The position numbers were made by a program, and so were the translations under genes. A stretch of DNA of 64,000 nt from Lasiodiplodia sp. COLG20 (taxonomy: Eukaryota; Ascomycota; Dothideomycetes; Botryosphaeriales; Botryosphaeriaceae). The notes under the pieces are model-generated. The model had not been told where the DNA came from and did no database searches. It saw only the letters and a list, made by a program, of their open reading frames with translations. The DNA lies in NCBI GenBank assembly GCA_009801085.1, contig VNWV01000007.1, positions 2,294,001 through 2,358,000 on the forward strand. Reading direction: 5' to 3'. This document shows, one piece after another, positions 46,344 through 58,674 of the stretch (position 1 is the first letter of the stretch; each line of letters starts with the position of its first letter).

Positions 46344-48414
46344 ATGGACTTCCCCAGCGCCACCGTGCAGCAGGCCCTCAACTCGCTGGCCTCGTGCATC
46401 CGCTGCCGGGAGCGCCGCGTGGGCTGCGACCGCCTGCTGCCCAGCTGCCAGGCCTGTCAAGCCATCGGCGCCGCCTGCGAACTGTACGACCACGTCCTCG
46501 ACGCCAAGTTCCCGCGCAGGTTTGTATGACATCAACCTCCCGCCTGACTCGTCTGATGAGCCCAGCTACCTGCAGCAGCTGCACCTGCGCCTTCAACACC
46601 TCGAGCAGCTCGAGGCCCAGCTGCAGCCGCAGTCCGACAGCCGACCCCATGCCGTCGCCCAGCCCGCCTCCTCGTCGTCCTACTCCGCCCACGTCGCCCA
46701 CCAGCGCCGCCTGCGCTCCGTTCCCTCGCTGCCCTCGCTCCGCTCGTCCTCGTCCGTCTCTGACGCCTCGTCGCCCTCTCCTCCTGACCCCTCGCACCCC
46801 CAACTCCCGACCGATGCCGTCGACGCAGACACTGAAGCCCGCAGTGAGTGGGGGCCGTCCAGCGCGCTGGCACACCTCCGCCTCGTCGCAGGTCTGCTCA
46901 ACGTCGAACTCACACGTCCGCTGTACCAGGCTCTCAGCTTTAAGGTTGACGTGCCCTTGACCCAGCCCTCTCTGCTGGCTGTGCCCAGTCTCAATGCCCC
47001 GCAGGCCCCCTTGCCACCGCTGGAGACGGCCCAGTTTCTCCTCGAGTTCTACTACAACTCAATTGACGCCATAATGCCCATTCTGGGGCGCAAACTGGGC
47101 GATCAGGATCTCCAACAGCTGTATACCAACAGCTTGCAGCGCCAGAACCTGCGTGCCTGCACTCGTGCTCAACTGGCATTGGCAGTTGGCGCCCGGTGTT
47201 TGTTCCGAAGCGCTGCTACCAAGGGTACCCCCGCTCAGTCGCAGGCTTACCTTCAGCTCTCCGACTCCTTATTCGAATCCGCCGCCGCTAGCCTGAAGAT
47301 CGTCATGGGTGACTCGAGCACGCTCCTCGACGTGGTTTCGCCCTCCGCTTTTGAGAACGAGGAAGCCCACGCCATGGCCAAGTTACAGATCGTTCTGCTT
47401 TTGGTTTGCTACACACTTTGCGCGCCGCAAAAGGGAAACGTGTGGCAATTGCTTGGATTTGCGGAAAGGCTGTGGAGGAACATGCAAAACGCCCGTGCTC
47501 AGTTACGAAAAAGCAACAGCCCTGATGGATATCTCGTTCGGGAGCAGGCCCGTCATCGCCCCAGGCCCAATCTTCTTTACTGCAGTTTCGTCTCTCTAGA
47601 ACGTCTGGTGGGTATGGGATACGGGCGGCCGATCGACTTCCTCGACTTCGCCGAAGCTGATGAGCCCACCCACAGACCGGACGATAAGTCTGTGGCGGCC
47701 TTGTTTACGACAATACTGGACCTGAAGCAAAGTGTTCATGCAACTTATCTTTCTGGCCAGCAAGATGGCGTTGGAATACTTGGGCCGGCTCCCGGTACAC
47801 CGAAAATAGGCAGCATTGAATGGTACACCAATGTAAAACGAAAGGCGGCGGCTTGGTTTGAGCAATTCTCGGACGCAATCGAGTTCATGACGCGAGATGG
47901 GTCACCAATGGACAGCACTGACATGCAACGCATGACGGACGGAAGGAAACAGTTCTGGCTTAGCACCGGCCGCAAATGGCGAGACGAGACTCTGCACCTC
48001 GCCTTCGGGCTGTTGATCCACAACACGCCAACTCCAGCTTCCACCCCAGCCTCAGGAAAATCCGCGTCTCAGCGACATCTTCTGCCGCCGGATCTGCTCG
48101 CCGAAGGCCGCGGCATCGTTCAACGCTTGGTGAACGACTACACCTATCTGCTCAGGCAGCCCTTCACCCTCACGCACGAAGGCAGGCAAATCCCGCTGGT
48201 GTTCCCGCGATTGTGGGTATTCGATCTCGAAATCTTCCGGACCGCGGTCACAGCAGCATACCTGTCACATCATCGGGATATTGCGCCGGGCACGAAGTCA
48301 AGTATGAATTGGGAGGTGGCAAATTGCGTCAAGTTGCTCAGCAGCACCAGCTCCGAGGTTGATGCCGAGGGTCTGTGTGAGGCAATTTTGGCGCTGATCG
48401 AAGTCGAGGGGTGA
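46344..48414 (+). CDS. Zn2Cys6 transcription factor, second of the pair
   Basis: Exons 46344-46519 and 46566-48414; 176+1849 nt, 674 residues. The zinc cluster lies at the N-terminus: C18-X2-C21-X6-C28-X6-C35-X2-C38-X6-C45 (SCIRCRERRVGCDRLLPSC). A 46-nt intron (GTTTGT..CCCAG, branch-like CCTGAC) joins AKFPRS to YLQQLHLRLQHLEQLE, a coiled coil; without it the frame ends at a TGA. A disordered Ser/Pro-rich linker follows, then a fungal_trans-type domain: AQFLLEFYYNSIDAIMPILG, LQIVLLLVCYTLCAPQKGNV, FAERLWRNMQNARAQL and YCSFVSLERLVGMGYGRPID. Targets unknown. Clearly unlike the first factor in sequence, so not a recent duplicate. Confidence 0.88.
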
Positions 48415-49943
48415 AGAAGGGCATTTTGGCCTGAAATATCCCACTTCCGCTCGGCTCCTTCCGGTCGACTAAGCACGGGATGGATACGCGTCCCGGGCCA
48501 TCGGGCTATTGCCGTTATTATACGGCGTCCAGCTCGGTATAACCTGCCACCGCTGCGCCAATAGCGTTGTGGACTGCGGAGGGACAGCTTTCGCTCCGCT
48601 TTCGGAGTGAATGCTACGCTGTAGCGTCCGGCGGAGCTCAGCAGAGTTACCTTGGTGGGCGGGGCTCGTGGCTTCAGACTGTTGGCACTGAGCCTAACAG
48701 GAGTCGACTGGAGCAAAAATACCTCGGCGTGACACACTGAGGTTCGACCTCTTATGACTATTTTCACGAAATATTCTCCTACGTTTTTTTCTTGTACATA
48801 TCGAATTGGTTACGATGATACCATTGACGCTCCTACAGCTGGATGGGGGTCATCTCTCTTGGATATTATGGAAATGGATGGTTTGCGTTTCGATAGTACC
48901 GCAGACGGGCTGAGGAATACATTTGGGTATGTGAGAAGTGTCTACGTCCATGATGGCCTTTAGTTTGCGCCGTGGAAGTTGAAATCGATCAAAGTCAAGT
49001 ACACTTGAGAAGAATAACAGTGTTTTTGTGTGAAGAATGTTTGGTGATGGAGTGCATGCTTCGATACTTGGAGCCCATGTCCATCTGTGATCGTAATGTG
49101 CTAGGGATTTCGAGCCCTGGGTGTCGCTGTGAGTACCATGACATTATTTGAAAACTCTTGGTGTGGAAAATGGAAGGTCTTGGATATGTTTTCATCGATA
49201 TGGAAGACAACAATACATAGAATTCAAGCACAGAACATGCATACCCCAGTCACCAGCCGTACTACTACTTGTCGCTCGAGTAATAAAGTGTGGGGAAGAG
49301 GGCAGTCAAAGTTGGCTTTAGCTCGCTTAGGCAAGTGTGCAGTCCGGGATTCGTTGCCACATCAGGCAAAGACGAGATGCGTACGCGCGGCACTTGATTC
49401 CACCCTTGTTCAATCCATTAGCCTGGACCTATAGGCAAGAGTCTAAAGAAAGCCACTAAAGGCCGTGCACATGATGCGGGGGGAAAGGCTTATAGCTGAG
49501 CTTAATTTCGACGTATGCTCTTTCCAAGGGTTTACCATTGGGTGGAAATAGGAAAGGGTGAAGAGGGTTGCTTTGTGCTCTTTTCGAGAGCAGCGTATGA
49601 ATTTCTTTCCTTCCCCGACCCTCTTCTGGCCTGATTAGACCCTAACTACTGTGATATGCGTACAGTGATTACAAAGTATCCCCTCTCCTGCTATTTGTAA
49701 ACTCCAAGATCGACGAGCTGCTTGTTTTTGTAAAATGAAGCCTTTTCCCCCACCTCGATGGATCCGTTTACGCCTTCCCTCGCTATGCATGACCAGCCTT
49801 CCTTTCGTTTTTGAAAAAAATAAGGGATTATTAAGAGTGTGTTCAGCCGCATTTCTCCAATTCCTCTCCTGAAAGACAAAAGAAAGAGACGTAATGAAAG
49901 AACAGAAAAGGGAAAATCTCCCCTTCTTCCGCCACCCAATCAC
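48415..49943. other. Convergent intergenic region
   Basis: About 1.5 kb between the regulator (+) and the UPF0658 gene (-). Only short ORFs; no domain, repeat or RNA gene seen. Confidence 0.5.
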
Positions 49944-51209
49944 TCAATCCAGATCAAATCTCCTGTTCAAGTTCATGGTGCTGGGGGCGTAATTCAGGCG
50001 CTGGAAGTAATACTCGCTCTCCTCGTCAGTGGCGGGAGCGGGGCCCTTGCGCTGCGTCTGGCCGAGCAGGATGGGCTTGAGGCCCTTGTTGAAGTTGAAC
50101 ATGCACTGGACGGCGGCGCCGGTGGCGGCAAAGAGGAAGAAAATGGCGACCCCCACGAAGAGCAGCTGCTCGTCCTTCAGAACAGAGGCGGAGCGGCGAC
50201 CGGTGCCGCACAGGATGACCATGCGGGAGATGAGGTAGGCAATTCCGCCGAGGTAGATGACCTGATGATTTGGGAGCCGGTGGTGCGAGAGTCAGCCCAT
50301 GCTTTCTTTCTTTCTTTCTTCCTTTCTTGTTTTTTGTTGGACGAGGGAAAGGAATGCTTACAATAGTCACGCACATGCCGATTTTGGCTTCCATGCGGGT
50401 GTAGTAGACGGCGAGGCCCACTTGGATGAGCCCAATGGGGATGACAGCGAGGGCGAGGGAGAATTCGGGTTGCTCGTAGTGGACGTTGACGAATGCGTAG
50501 ATGATGATGAAAGAGAACATGAAGAAGAAAGAGAGTTTGATCAGCACGAGGTATACCTGTTTTGATTGCTGTGTGAGCATCGTGGTCTCCCCGCACATTT
50601 CGATATCATCTTACCTGATAAGCAAAGTATCGGCTCCGGATGTTGAGGTCGGCGCTAATATCTTTATACAATGCCCATGCGAACTCTTGGTGGAGCTTGT
50701 ACGCTAGGAAGACCATCGCAATAGTGCAGGCTATGGAAACGATGATACAAATTATGAGGAGTGGATTTGTTTGCGTCCAGAAAGGCCTATCCTTGGTGAA
50801 AGGCTCTTCGGGAAAAGTGGCATGGCCATTGCCAACTTTCTCAGCTGCATGCATGAGTTGTGAATATTGCATGGTAGAGGAGATTGCGAGGCATATGTTG
50901 CAGACGCATTGAGCAAACAGTTGGATGTTGTTCTTGATCCGGAAGGCATCGAGTGTCAAGATGGCTTGATACACGCAACCGCCGACAAACACAGCAATGG
51001 AAATGGGATATGTGTATGAAATGGGCACTTGATATACCCATGGGTGCACCCAGTCAAGATAGTTGAAGAGTACAGTGCTGTCGGTGCGTCAGTGTTGTGA
51101 ACCATACGATGAATGTCTATACTCACAGCTGTAGGGCGGTGACGACAATGGCTTGCGACGTCGTAACACCAAAATAAGCCCACTCTAATTTGGTCCGTGG
51201 CCTGAGCAT
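49944..51209 (-). CDS. UPF0658-family Golgi membrane protein
   Basis: Seven-helix fungal membrane protein of unknown function; fission yeast members are placed in the Golgi. Four exons (minus): 51209-51127, 51077-50615, 50556-50362, 50261-49944; 1059 nt, 352 residues. Start MLRPRTKLEWAYFGVTTSQA, with helix 1 right at the N-terminus. Further helices include PISIAVFVGGCVYQAILTL, LLIICIIVSIACTIAMVFLA, LIKLSFFFMFSFIIIYAFV, LALAVIPIGLIQVGLAVYY and LLFVGVAIFFLFAATGAAV. The short C-terminal tail (LNYAPSTMNLNRRFDLD) is cytosolic-like. The third intron (100 nt) contains a GAAA-rich microsatellite in the sense direction. Assignment rests on helix pattern and length. Confidence 0.85.
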
Positions 51210-52400
51210 CTTGTCGATTGTGAAGTTCTGCAAAAAGCACACACTCTCCTCTTTGCGCCTGGTGGATATAAGACTCTGAAAAGAATACGAGAAGGCTCGC
51301 TTAGCCCGGACAGTGCGCCATCGGCAGTCTAAATGCAGCAAATGGTCCCTTGGTCAGGGGTGGGAGAATCCTTCGCGGCGGGACAACTACAGGTAGCTCC
51401 CTACTTGCTGCTTTGCAAGACTGCCGATTCGCTGCCCTAAAGACGACGGCTCCGCTGAGCTTGTTATGAGCTAGAGGAGCGATTACTCATTATTAAGAAA
51501 TTGCATTGGAAAAGAGGACTACAGGATGCGTCGGCCTTACTATGGTCTAACGGATAAGCTTACCATAGCTTGGTGTGCTCGTTGGGCAAGCTAGCAGGAA
51601 TTTTTTCGGGAAACATGCCATTCACTAACGGCCTTTCTCCTCAACCCTTAAGTTTCAGGTCCGAGGAAAACGCAGAGTTTCAGTGGAGCACATCAGAAGA
51701 GAACTGTTTTCCCAAGCGCCAGATCCTTCTTGGCAGTGGCGAAGCGGCATTAGTTGCTCGGCGATGCCGAAGAGCACCCAACGTCTCCGACATAGCCGCA
51801 CGCTTCAGCTAGACAGTGATTTAATGCCGGGTTGACGGGCGCTTTGGCTTCTAAATGATCGCAGCCCAGAGACTTTCGGGCTTTCGGTGCTGAACGGCCG
51901 GCTTGTTCCAAAGAGAATATTGTTTCGGCGTCGGCTACTTCGGACAGGAACGGGGACGTGCTTGACACCGAGCGCACGCCGAACCGTTGGTCATGTATTC
52001 GAGAATTCCAGACTAGTGTGGGGTCACAGGTCAATGTTGATCTTCTGCCTGCTTAGGAACAAGTCCCCCCTCATAGCGGAGGTTGGGTGCACGGACATGA
52101 AACCCTTATTTGTAGGTGCATGCCGTGAGTGAATGCCGGTAAAAATAATCTAGAGTGAATGATATGGCACTGATGCCTTCTATGTTGACGGACCTCAAAA
52201 GATAGCATACTGTCGGTGAAATAATTGGACATGAAAGAATGACAGCCCCAAGATAAAACCCCAGATCTCGCTAGTCAAACCAATGCATCTCGGTCCCGTC
52301 CGGATACGTATAATAGACCCTTGTATGCAAGCAAGCCCCTGGTGTATCCCAACAGCACCAGTTCTCCTTTACCGAAAGTGCCTGTGGTGCCCGTCACCTC
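51210..52400. other. Intergenic region, UPF0658 to chitinase
   Basis: About 1.2 kb with the UPF0658 promoter and chitinase 3' end. No ORF with a recognisable domain. Confidence 0.5.
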
Positions 52401-53786
52401 TCAGGCAGCCTGGCTACGCAACCAACCTTGGCCGTCCTCGCCATCGCAGTCTTCCTCTTCGGCAGCCTCAACAAGCTCGCTCTTGACCTCACTCAGAAAA
52501 TCATCATTGGCGTACGCTTGGGAGATATCCCACATCATGACGCCGCCAAAGCTCTCAAAGCCCTTGACATAGTCCAGCACCGGCGCCAGATCCGCCGCAC
52601 TCAAGTACCCGCTGCCCGCCGCCGTCGCGCTGGCCGGCACGCCGACGAGGACCTTGACGCCCGGGTTCGCGGACGCGTTGCGCGCCCACTGGTCCCAGGT
52701 GGCGAAGTTGAAGTTGTTTTGAGTCGTCGCGTTGGGCACGAAGGCCTGCACGCCGCAGTAGTTGTTGTAGAACTGCACGAGCACGGCGTCCATGGGCACC
52801 GCCTCGGCGCCGCTGAGGAACTGGTCGTCGGCCGCGTCCGGGAAGACGCACTGCGGCGCCGCCGTCAGCACGCGGTGCCGCCCGTCGCTGGCCTCCGCCG
52901 CGTCCATCAGGTCGCGCAGCCGCTGCGCGAACGGCGCCATGTTGGTGACGGTCGCCTCGAAGTCGAAGTCGAAGCCGTCGACCTGCGCTGAGCCGAAGGG
53001 GCGGAGGATGGTGGTGGTCGCGTTGCTGGTGCTGTAGCGGGGGCGGCTGGTGCTGCAGCTGCTGGTGTTGTCTGCGGGCGGGGGGCCGAAGGTTGCCCAG
53101 ATCATGTCGGCGGCGGCGGTGGCTTCGTCGGCGCTGGCGAAGCCGCCTTCGGTGTAGGTTGCGCCGCCGATGGAGAGGGTGATGGTTTTGTTGTACTGCT
53201 CCTGGCAGACGGGGATGTCTTGACTGTGTGGGACGGGTGTCGGATTAGTGGCCTGGTATGCATGGCGATTATACGTTGACTTAAGGGTGGAAAATGCCGA
53301 GAGAAGAGTGCGTGACTTACGCCAGTTCCGAACAGTTGAACAGTTGAGTGCCGTTGAACAGGGTGCATTTGTCACCCTGGTTGGCAAAGTTGAGTTGAGG
53401 GTAACCGGTGGTATCGGTGATGGTCGTCAAAAACGCCAAAGGGATCATCTGCGAGCCGTGTGAGTAGGTTTCAAATATTCTTGTAGAGATCGTACGTCGA
53501 TGTCATCGCCTGAGAGCGTTCGTGTCAGCACTACACGTGTATTCGGAGCAAGCGAACATACTGGCACAGTAGTAGGATAGCCTCTGTTGAGCGAGATCCC
53601 CAGTTCCCTTGCCATACGAATTCTGACCTATGGTTTGTTAGCCGAGAAATGTTGAAGATGAGTGAGGTCGGACCAACCCCAATATACTGCGACGTTGGCA
53701 CTAGACGTGTTGTCAAACGCGGCATGAGCCCCGCGCAGAACCGCGAGGGCTGCTGCAAACGAACTGAGAGCCGTTATCGAAGGCAT
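52401..53786 (-). CDS. Secreted class III GH18 chitinase
   Basis: Hydrolyses chitin; probably extracellular or wall-associated. Five exons (minus): 53786-53678, 53627-53562, 53509-53496 (14 nt), 53448-53321, 53223-52401; 1140 nt, 379 residues. Signal peptide: MPSITALSSFAAALAVLRGA, mature from about AFDNTSSANVAVYWGQNS. The start of the TIM barrel is NVAVYWGQNSYGKGTGDLAQ, as in plant-type (class III) chitinases. Catalytic DxxDxDxE is VDGFDFDFEATV with Glu195 as proton donor and Asp193 beside it. SIGGATYTEGGF is the substrate-binding SxGG motif. No chitin-binding module, Ser/Thr-rich linker or GPI signal is seen at the C-terminus (..GQGWLRSQAA). An upstream in-frame Met exists at 53858, but the signal peptide favours 53786. 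Confidence 0.93.
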
Positions 53787-56111
53787 GCTGGAGCTCGATG
53801 TCAAGTTGCGGGATCTAAAGGCTCTGTCACGAAAGTAGAATCTAAGGGACAAAGACAAGCTACTGCACTGGTAGACTACAAGGTGGCCTTTATATCATGA
53901 GCCTCAACGGGTCAGGGTCCCTCGCTTTGCGCCGTGCGAAAAACGTACAAACTTGCTACGAATGCAAGCGTCACAACTTCCTCGTGGCCGGGCCATTTGC
54001 AGTGCCAGGTGTCATACTGGGAAGCCGCGAGGCTGCAATGCGAACAGAGCAGCCGACTCCATTCCTAGAAGGCCATTCCCAGCCGCGCAGCAGGTGACAG
54101 CCGATTTAGGAAACCTGAGCGGCCAGAGTCTGAGTTGAGTCTGCGTAACGTGCGCTGTGCTTGGCACGAGCGCGGCCCGATCCACATTTTCGGAGGTGCG
54201 CAGGACGAGCGATCGAACAGTGCCTTCTGCGGAATGATTGGATAGATGGCAACGGTCATGTTTCGAGTCGGTGTTCTGTAGAGAGGCATGATGTGATCTT
54301 GTGAGGCAGAAGCGATCGGAGGTACTGACAATCATGGCAAGTCGAGGAACATGTCAGGCGCAAAAAGAAGCGGCGAAGAGGTGCGATATCTGCTCTCCTC
54401 GGTATTGAGAATGTGTTCATGCTCCGCCAACAAACCGTCTCTGAGGGGGTTCAGGCTAGTCAGGAGTGTGGCGCCTGTCGTGCGTTCTAGATTGAGTTTA
54501 AAGTAACACCCCAATCGAAGCGGAAAGGGAATCGTGGCTTGTGCGGCGGAAGTGATTACGTGTATGCATCAAAAAGGAACAAGAGACAAAAGTTGGAGAA
54601 GTGCGTCACGCAAGGTAGTCTCAGTTGAGCGCCACGTTGGTGGCCGGTGCATTGCGGGCTCGTCGGCGTCTTCCGCAGACATATGGGGAGGTTCGCTTCT
54701 TCAAGTCCATGTGCAAGACATTTTGCGGAGATGACAGGGAGATGAGAGAATTGTCAATTATGAACATGGAGAAGGAACTCGTGGAAGGGTTGGCGAGCTG
54801 TGAAGCAAGGAAACAAGAAACTAGGCGAATCTGGGGCTTGACACAGTCTTCATAGTCCTATTCAGCTTGCGAGATTCGGGAAAGAAGCCGGAAAAGATAA
54901 GGGGCATATTACTTCCACGGCAGATAGGACCCGAGCGATTACACGGAGACATACTCTAGTATAGGTATAGATAAAATCACCTACTAGGATAGACTGGCAC
55001 ATGGTATGGTAAACACGCGTTGTTGAGGTGGGATTGGCGGCAGCCATGTTGAGGTCTGAGCGCTAACGAGTGGATGGCAGGGATGCGCTGATACCTTCCT
55101 ATTTTCTACTCGACGCCGCGGCGCCCATGACGATTACGCTGATCAACTGACGAAGATCTCCACCGTGGAAAACGACGCCTTCGAGGCGTGGCTTGCATGC
55201 GGCAGACGACGCTGTAAGGTACTTCGCATGTAATAAGTTGCACAACGTTGCGGCTCTAGAGCCGTTTGAGAATATGGAAAACTCTCTTTCGCATCGCTCG
55301 TGCATACTTAGGTGTGGGAGCTTGTTGCATTGACAAGGGATGATGCCCCACATCTTGTTCGAGGTCTGGTGGAAGATGGGCGAGATGCAGCGGTTGCATT
55401 CTTGTCAGCCGCTCGACCTTGCACACGACCACACCATGAATTATCGCTGTGATGCTTCTTCCTATAGGCGGGCACAAGCTCTCATCGGGTATACTCGGAT
55501 AGAGATAAGAGCCGTTTTGTGGTCGAAGACCGACTACTCAGAGCAACTGGACGCCTTGAGTGGGCCGCTGGGGAGCTCGTGTGATAGCTGCTGCTGACGA
55601 CCATGGTCCGCAGTTCGGTATGATCGCCCCGCCAGAAGTCGGCTAGCTGTCAGAGAACAGATGTATTATTGCAGCATTGCCTGCTTACAACCATGTCCTT
55701 AAACAGAGCGCCCCGACGTGTCAGTGAAGAAATGAAAGAAACAGAGAAACGCCGTTTGCTCACCTGGCACACACGGCTATCGCCAGCGTGCCATGCTCTG
55801 CAAGTCGCATGCGCAATGGTTCCCTCGCGGAGGCGAATCGCAACGTTGGCTGACATGTGACAGAGCGAGTCCTCAGCCACGCACTACCAAGGCGCCGTTC
55901 AACCGACAATGCATCTAGAATCCAGGCGGATCAGCCAAAGACAGAAGTTCCATTACCTATTTACACTGGAAACTGCGAGAATAGCGAGACTCCCCAGATC
56001 CGAACTCCGATGGAACGCAGCAATGCCATGGAAAATGAAGGAAATCCGTAAACGCCGGGTATCTCTATAGGGCCTGTGCCGGCCATTCTCAGAACGCCTT
56101 CCAGAACATGC
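53787..56111. other. Intergenic region, about 2.3 kb
   Basis: Chitinase promoter followed by sequence with only short ORFs. I see no tRNA, repeat or relic coding signal worth naming. Confidence 0.5.
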
Positions 56112-56957
56112 CTATCTCAATTCTGGAGTAGGAACGGCGGCAATGTCGCGGTCAATAACCTCAGCAGCCGTTTCCTCAGTTGCTGGGCGACCATCCCACA
56201 GACGGACCCACCATGAGGGAGGATCAAGAGGACGGTGACCGTTGTTCATAGGAGGGTACACGTCGTTGAAAAAGTACCACACTATTCCGGTGTTAGTCTG
56301 CGCTCATCTGCGGATATTGGAGCAAACATACCGTGTCCAACGACAATGCCGAGCATGTCATCCTTAGGGACCGTCCCGTGGAGAACCATACTGAAGAGGG
56401 CGAGCACCCACGGCAGGAAGGGGGCCTTGAAGACGACTAGGCCCAGGAAGCTTAGGCTGGTGTCCGGGTTCTTGCGGCTCCAGATGTAGACCAGGGTGCT
56501 ATTGAGAGCTGAGCCGAGGAAGCCCATGGAGAACATGGGAGCGACAACGAGAAGCACGGCGGAAGCGTAGGCGAGGAGCCATGAGAAGTGTGCGGGCGAC
56601 CGGCCGAAGCCCTCCTCGAGAAGGCGGGAGTAGCGCTGAAGGAAGAAAACGTGGAAAAGGAGATCAAGGCTCAGAGGCCCGAAGTAGAAGAAGGTTGATA
56701 CTGCGCGCCACCACTGCGAATCATGTTAGCACTGTGGGGTGTTGCGCGACGCGGCTGAGGCGCACCTGGTTCTTGTAGATGACGGCGCGGTAGCTGTAGA
56801 ACAGCTGGAAGGGTGAGATAACGTGGCACTGGACCAGCACACTGATGACGACAGTCACCGTGGTCCACCAGCGAGTGCAGATAGGGAGCTCGTAGAACCA
56901 TTGCTCGAGTGGCAGCTGGCCCACCATGCCATCACCACCTCCGAGCACGGCGGCCAT
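56112..56957 (-). CDS. Derlin (Der1-like) ERAD membrane protein
   Basis: Rhomboid-like pseudoprotease of the ER that helps retrotranslocate misfolded proteins for degradation. Three exons (minus): 56957-56766, 56713-56332, 56281-56112; 744 nt, 247 residues, normal for derlins. Motifs: LPLEQWFYELPICTRWWTTV at the N-terminus, VISPFQLFYSYRAVIYKNQW and RAVSTFFYFGPLSLDLLFH (the derlin WR..TxFFYFG core, completed across intron 1), TLVYIWSRKNPDTSLSFLG, and GHVWYFFNDVYPP (completed across intron 2). The hydrophobic pattern suggests six helices. The C-terminal tail is short, without an obvious SHP box. Both introns have CTAAC branch sites. It shares a divergent promoter with the CENP-A gene. Confidence 0.94.
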
Positions 56958-57482
56958 GGTCCCTGGGATAGCGGGTGGCGGAGCGAATGCGGCGGGCGCT
57001 CACAACGAATATGCGCGGAGAAATAGGCGATTAATATGGTAAGCACAGATGAAGGGCGAACGAAGGACTGGGGGTGCTGGTGGTTGGTAGAGGACAAAGG
57101 TAAGAGCGCGCGGCTGGAGTCAAGGGCCAACGTGGACTGTTGCGCAGCGGCGGAGTGAAGCGGGAGCTTGGGGCGAGCTCCGCGATTAGATAATGACCTG
57201 GCCCCTGCCCGTTTTGCGTCAAGCCGCGAGCCGAACAACAACACGCGCCTACCCGTCGCGTCGCCTAAGTCCCATCTCCAACCTTCAACTCCCACAGCCA
57301 ATCGCAACATACATCGCTCGATCTATAATACTCTACGTGTCACCCTCCGCGCTCGCTCGTTCCGCGCTCCATTGCGCCGAATCGCCGTTGTTCACGACCC
57401 ATGATCCCAGCATAGCTTGAACACCAAGCTCGCACGCGTATTCGTCACAGCTTTCTCCGTGCCCCGTCGCGCAGCGCAGACA
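56958..57482. promoter_or_regulatory. Divergent promoter, derlin / CENP-A
   Basis: 525 bp between the two start codons. The CENP-A side is C/T-rich and has CGCG-containing motifs (around 57,240-57,265), but no exact ACGCGT. No TATA box seen. Confidence 0.5.
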
Positions 57483-58081
57483 ATGGCCGGAACAAAGCAA
57501 AAGAAGCGTCCGTCTACGGGAGGAAAGCCGCGGGGACGGCCGTCGCTGGCTTCTCAAGCAACTCCAGTTAGGAGGGGCCGGGGCCCTAGGTCGTCCAATG
57601 TTTCTGGTTAGTTCTTTGGGGGGAACATTTGTCTCTGCGAGTGCGCATACTTTCTGTTGCCACCTACTGACCGCCCTGCAGCTGGCGATCCCACCCCGAG
57701 CAGAAAGAAGTACCGTCACAAACCTGGCACCAATGCTCTCAAGGAGATCAGGCGCTACCAAAGGAGTACCGATCTGCTGCTGCTGAAGCTTCCCTTTGCC
57801 CGTCTGGTGCGCTCCATCCACTCCCCGGTTAACCTTCTTGATGAAAATCTAATTTATGCCTTCAGGTTCGTGAGATTGCGCTCAATCTAGTCCCCGACGG
57901 CGAGGCCCTCCGCTGGCAGTCACAAGCCATCCAGGCACTACAGGAAGCCGCCGAGGCCTTCCTGGTCCACCTGTTCGAAGATACCAATCTTTGTGCCATC
58001 CATGCTAAACGCGTCACCATCATGCAGAAGGATATCCAGCTCGCCAGGCGAATCCGCGGCGCCTGGGGCGGTCTGGGCTGA
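57483..58081 (+). CDS. CSE4: Centromeric histone H3 variant CENP-A (Cse4/CenH3)
   Basis: Defines centromeric nucleosomes and recruits the kinetochore. Exons 57483-57606, 57682-57806, 57866-58081; 465 nt, 154 residues. The histone fold starts at about residue 55: [19 protein letters not shown] then [24 protein letters not shown] marks rather than canonical H3: a loop 1 of [14 protein letters not shown] in place of the H3 loop around FKTDLRFQ, the helix [20 protein letters not shown], and a C-terminus [15 protein letters not shown] instead of RGERA. The N-tail [19 protein letters not shown] resembles the H3 tail (see findings). Intron 1 has a TACTGAC branch-like site. Only one such gene is seen here. 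Confidence 0.95.
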
Positions 58082-58674
58082 GCGCTCAGTGACGAGAAAA
58101 AGCTGAATTTAACGGAAGCATATCGGGGGTCCTGGCGTTTTCGGTTCTGCCCACCATGGCCGCTTCTTCGCCGTGGTTTCTTTCGGCTCGCGCTTTTCTG
58201 CTGGTGCTTTTGGATGCATCTGGGAGGCCGTCTGGTGGTATGTAGGATTAAGGTGTCCGGCTGTTTGTGGAGGTCGTCATTGTCTTAGCATTACAGGCAA
58301 GCGTGAGATGGAAGCCCCTCTTTTTGATGCACCGGCGTTTTCTGGTAACTGGAGGGATAATAAGACATTCGCAATTAAACGCGTCATCTAGGGCAACACC
58401 ACTAAAAGCCGTCCAGTGCTTGTTGTGTATCCTAAATCCCCCTTTCTTCATGAAGTTGGTCAAGATCATCAAATAACAAGGCCGAAAAATTATCCACGTA
58501 TTAAGGAAAGAAGGGTAGTCGATTAAATCGTCATAGATTCCGGGAAATACGTCTTCAGATGGATAACCATTCAATCTGAATAGTGAATCCAGTTCCGACC
58601 TCTCCGAGCCCAGGAGTATACCGTTCCAACGCTCGTCACTCGCTCAGCCTCGCGACCCAGAGGAAAGTGTTCGC
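58082..58674. other. Convergent 3' intergenic region
   Basis: 593 bp between the CENP-A stop (+) and the deacetylase stop (-). Short ORFs only; probably both 3' UTRs. Confidence 0.5.

Noticed and set aside
46197..46529. Frameshift pseudogene in the second Zn2Cys6 factor
   Set aside because: A 46-nt GT..AG intron with a branch-like CTGAC restores one frame of 674 residues, so an intact gene is more likely.
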